Positions 54,799-55,903 of a stretch of DNA of 55,903 bases are shown here, one piece after another. Positions within the stretch are counted from its first letter, which is position 1. Each line of letters opens with the position of its first letter. The stretch covers positions 1-55,903 of the forward strand of contig CALFSV010000233.1 of NCBI GenBank assembly GCA_937916485.1, written 5' to 3'. Both the position numbers and the translations under genes were made by a program. The DNA comes from an uncultured Paracoccaceae bacterium. Lineage in GTDB: Bacteria > Pseudomonadota > Alphaproteobacteria > Rhodobacterales > Rhodobacteraceae. The notes beneath the pieces are model-generated. The model did no database searches and was not told the DNA's origin. It worked only from the letters and a program-made list of their open reading frames with translations.

Positions 54799-55903
54799 AT
54801 GAAACTTACGGTCTGGACATATGAAGGACCGCCCCATGTTGGGGCGATGCGGGTCGCCACGGCGATGAAGGGCCTGCACTACGTGCTTCACGCGCCGCAG
54901 GGCGACACCTACGCCGATCTCCTGTTCACGATGATCGAGCGGCGCAACCACCGCCCGCCGGTCACCTACACGACCTTCCAGGCCCGCGACCTCGGGGCCG
55001 ATACGGCCAACCTGTTCAAGACCGCCTGCCAGGAAGCGGTCGACCGGTTCAAGCCGCAGGCGATCATCGTCGGCGCATCCTGCACGGCAGAGCTGATCCA
55101 AGACGATCCCGGCGGCATGGCCGAGACGATGGACCTGGGGATCCCGGTCATCCCCCTTGAACTGCCGTCCTACCAACGCAAGGAAAACTTTGGGGCGGAC
55201 GAAACCTTCTTCCAGATCGTCAAGCATCTGAGCAAACCGCAAAGCCGGACCAACCGCATCACCTGCAACATACTGGGGCCAACCGCTCTTGGCTTTCGCA
55301 ACCGCGATGATGTCGAAGAGATAACTGGCCTGCTGTCCGACCTTGGTATCGGCGTGAATGTCGTGGCGCCCCTGAACGCGACGCCCGCTGACATTGCCCG
55401 CCTGCCCGCGGCCCATTTCAACGTGCTTCTCTACCCCGAAACCGGCGAGGCGGCTGCCCGCTGGCTTGAGAAGAACCATGATCAACCCTTTACCAAGGTT
55501 GTCCCTATCGGTGCCGGCGCGACCCGCGATTTCATCGCCGAACTTGCCCGCATCACGGGCAAGCCGCTGGCCTATGACGAATCCCGTCTGCGACTGCCCT
55601 GGTGGTCCGCCTCGGTCGATTCGACCTATCTGACCGGCAAGCGCGTGTTCCTTTTCGGGGATGGCAGCCACGTCATGGCCATGGCCCGGGTCGCCCGCGA
55701 CGAGATGGGCTTCGAAGTGATCGGTATGGGCTGCTATAACCGTGAAATGGCGCGCCCTCTGCGGGCGATGGCCAAGGCATACGGGGTCGAGGCCCTGATC
55801 ACGGATGACTACCTCGAGGTCGAGCGGACGCTCGAAGAGTTGTCCCCTGAGATGATCCTGGGCACCCAGATGGAGCGCCACATCGGCAAGCGTCTGGGCA
55901 TCC
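54799..55903 (+). CDS. bchB: Light-independent protochlorophyllide reductase subunit BchB (cut by window end)
   Basis: BchB is the partner of BchN. The frame begins at an ATG at 54799 ([20 protein letters not shown]) and is open to the window end, giving 368 residues of the expected ~520. Asp36 (in APQGDTYAD), which in R. capsulatus is the unusual Asp ligand of the NB iron-sulfur cluster, is present, as is [18 protein letters not shown]. The C-terminal third is beyond the window. The next genes are expected to be bchH, bchL and bchM. Confidence 0.97.
   Translation, partial: MKLTVWTYEGPPHVGAMRVATAMKGLHYVLHAPQGDTYADLLFTMIERRNHRPPVTYTTFQARDLGADTANLFKTACQEAVDRFKPQAIIVGASCTAELIQDDPGGMAETMDLGIPVIPLELPSYQRKENFGADETFFQIVKHLSKPQSRTNRITCNILGPTALGFRNRDDVEEITGLLSDLGIGVNVVAPLNATPADIARLPAAHFNVLLYPETGEAAARWLEKNHDQPFTKVVPIGAGATRDFIAELARITGKPLAYDESRLRLPWWSASVDSTYLTGKRVFLFGDGSHVMAMARVARDEMGFEVIGMGCYNREMARPLRAMAKAYGVEALITDDYLEVERTLEELSPEMILGTQMERHIGKRLGI

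Overview
The window looks like chromosomal DNA of a purple phototrophic alphaproteobacterium of the order Rhodobacterales (Rhodobacteraceae or Roseobacteraceae). It is GC-rich and densely packed. It holds most of a photosynthesis gene cluster: bacteriochlorophyll a synthesis (bchODI, bchCXYZ, bchP, bchG, bchFNB), spheroidene-type carotenoid synthesis (crtA, crtIB, crtCD, crtEF), the light-harvesting 1/reaction-centre operon pufQBALMX, isoprenoid supply (dxs, idi) and the regulators ppsR and ppaA/aerR. The puf operon ends in a PufX-like gene, not pufC, which points to the Rhodobacter-like, PufX-containing side of the order. No tRNA, rRNA, insertion sequence, prophage or CRISPR was seen.

Layout. 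1-2923: a leader region and two secreted-protein genes, the second with an OmpA-type domain. 2927-6884 (minus): radC, dnaJ, dnaK, with a heat-shock-like promoter before dnaK and a strong hairpin between dnaK and dnaJ. 7121-16614: a surface-polysaccharide region with an ABC-2 export permease (minus), then cysQ, four glycosyltransferases, galU and a sulfotransferase (plus). 16633-20420 (minus): ptsN, hpf, lptB-lptA-lptC and a short RNase D. 20553-24791 (minus): bchO-bchD-bchI-crtA. 25054-28177 (plus): crtI-crtB-tspO. 28448-31385: a dipeptidase and an ABC transporter that have no evident photosynthetic role; the transporter is bracketed by two identical 26-bp palindromes. 31410-33850 (minus): crtD-crtC. 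33967-44128 (plus): the crtEF-bchCXYZ-pufQBALMX superoperon, including a previously unnoticed 51-codon ORF between bchX and bchY. 44318-46249: dxs behind a strong terminator. 46326-50239 (minus): bchG-(PucC-like)-bchP-idi. 50385-52681 (minus): ppaA-ppsR. 52972-55903 (plus): bchF-bchN-bchB, with bchB cut by the window edge.

The cluster appears wired to one regulator. Twelve exact TGT-N12-ACA PpsR/CrtJ-type boxes lie in the promoter regions of crtA, crtI, crtD/crtE, bchC, bchG, ppaA and bchF. Three are in tandem before bchC, and two pairs are split across divergent promoters (crtA/crtI and ppaA/bchF). PpsR keeps both cysteines known from redox control, and ppaA, its likely antirepressor, sits just upstream of ppsR. 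Many genes overlap by 1-4 bases, and at least six use GTG or TTG starts, so translational coupling and tuning look important.
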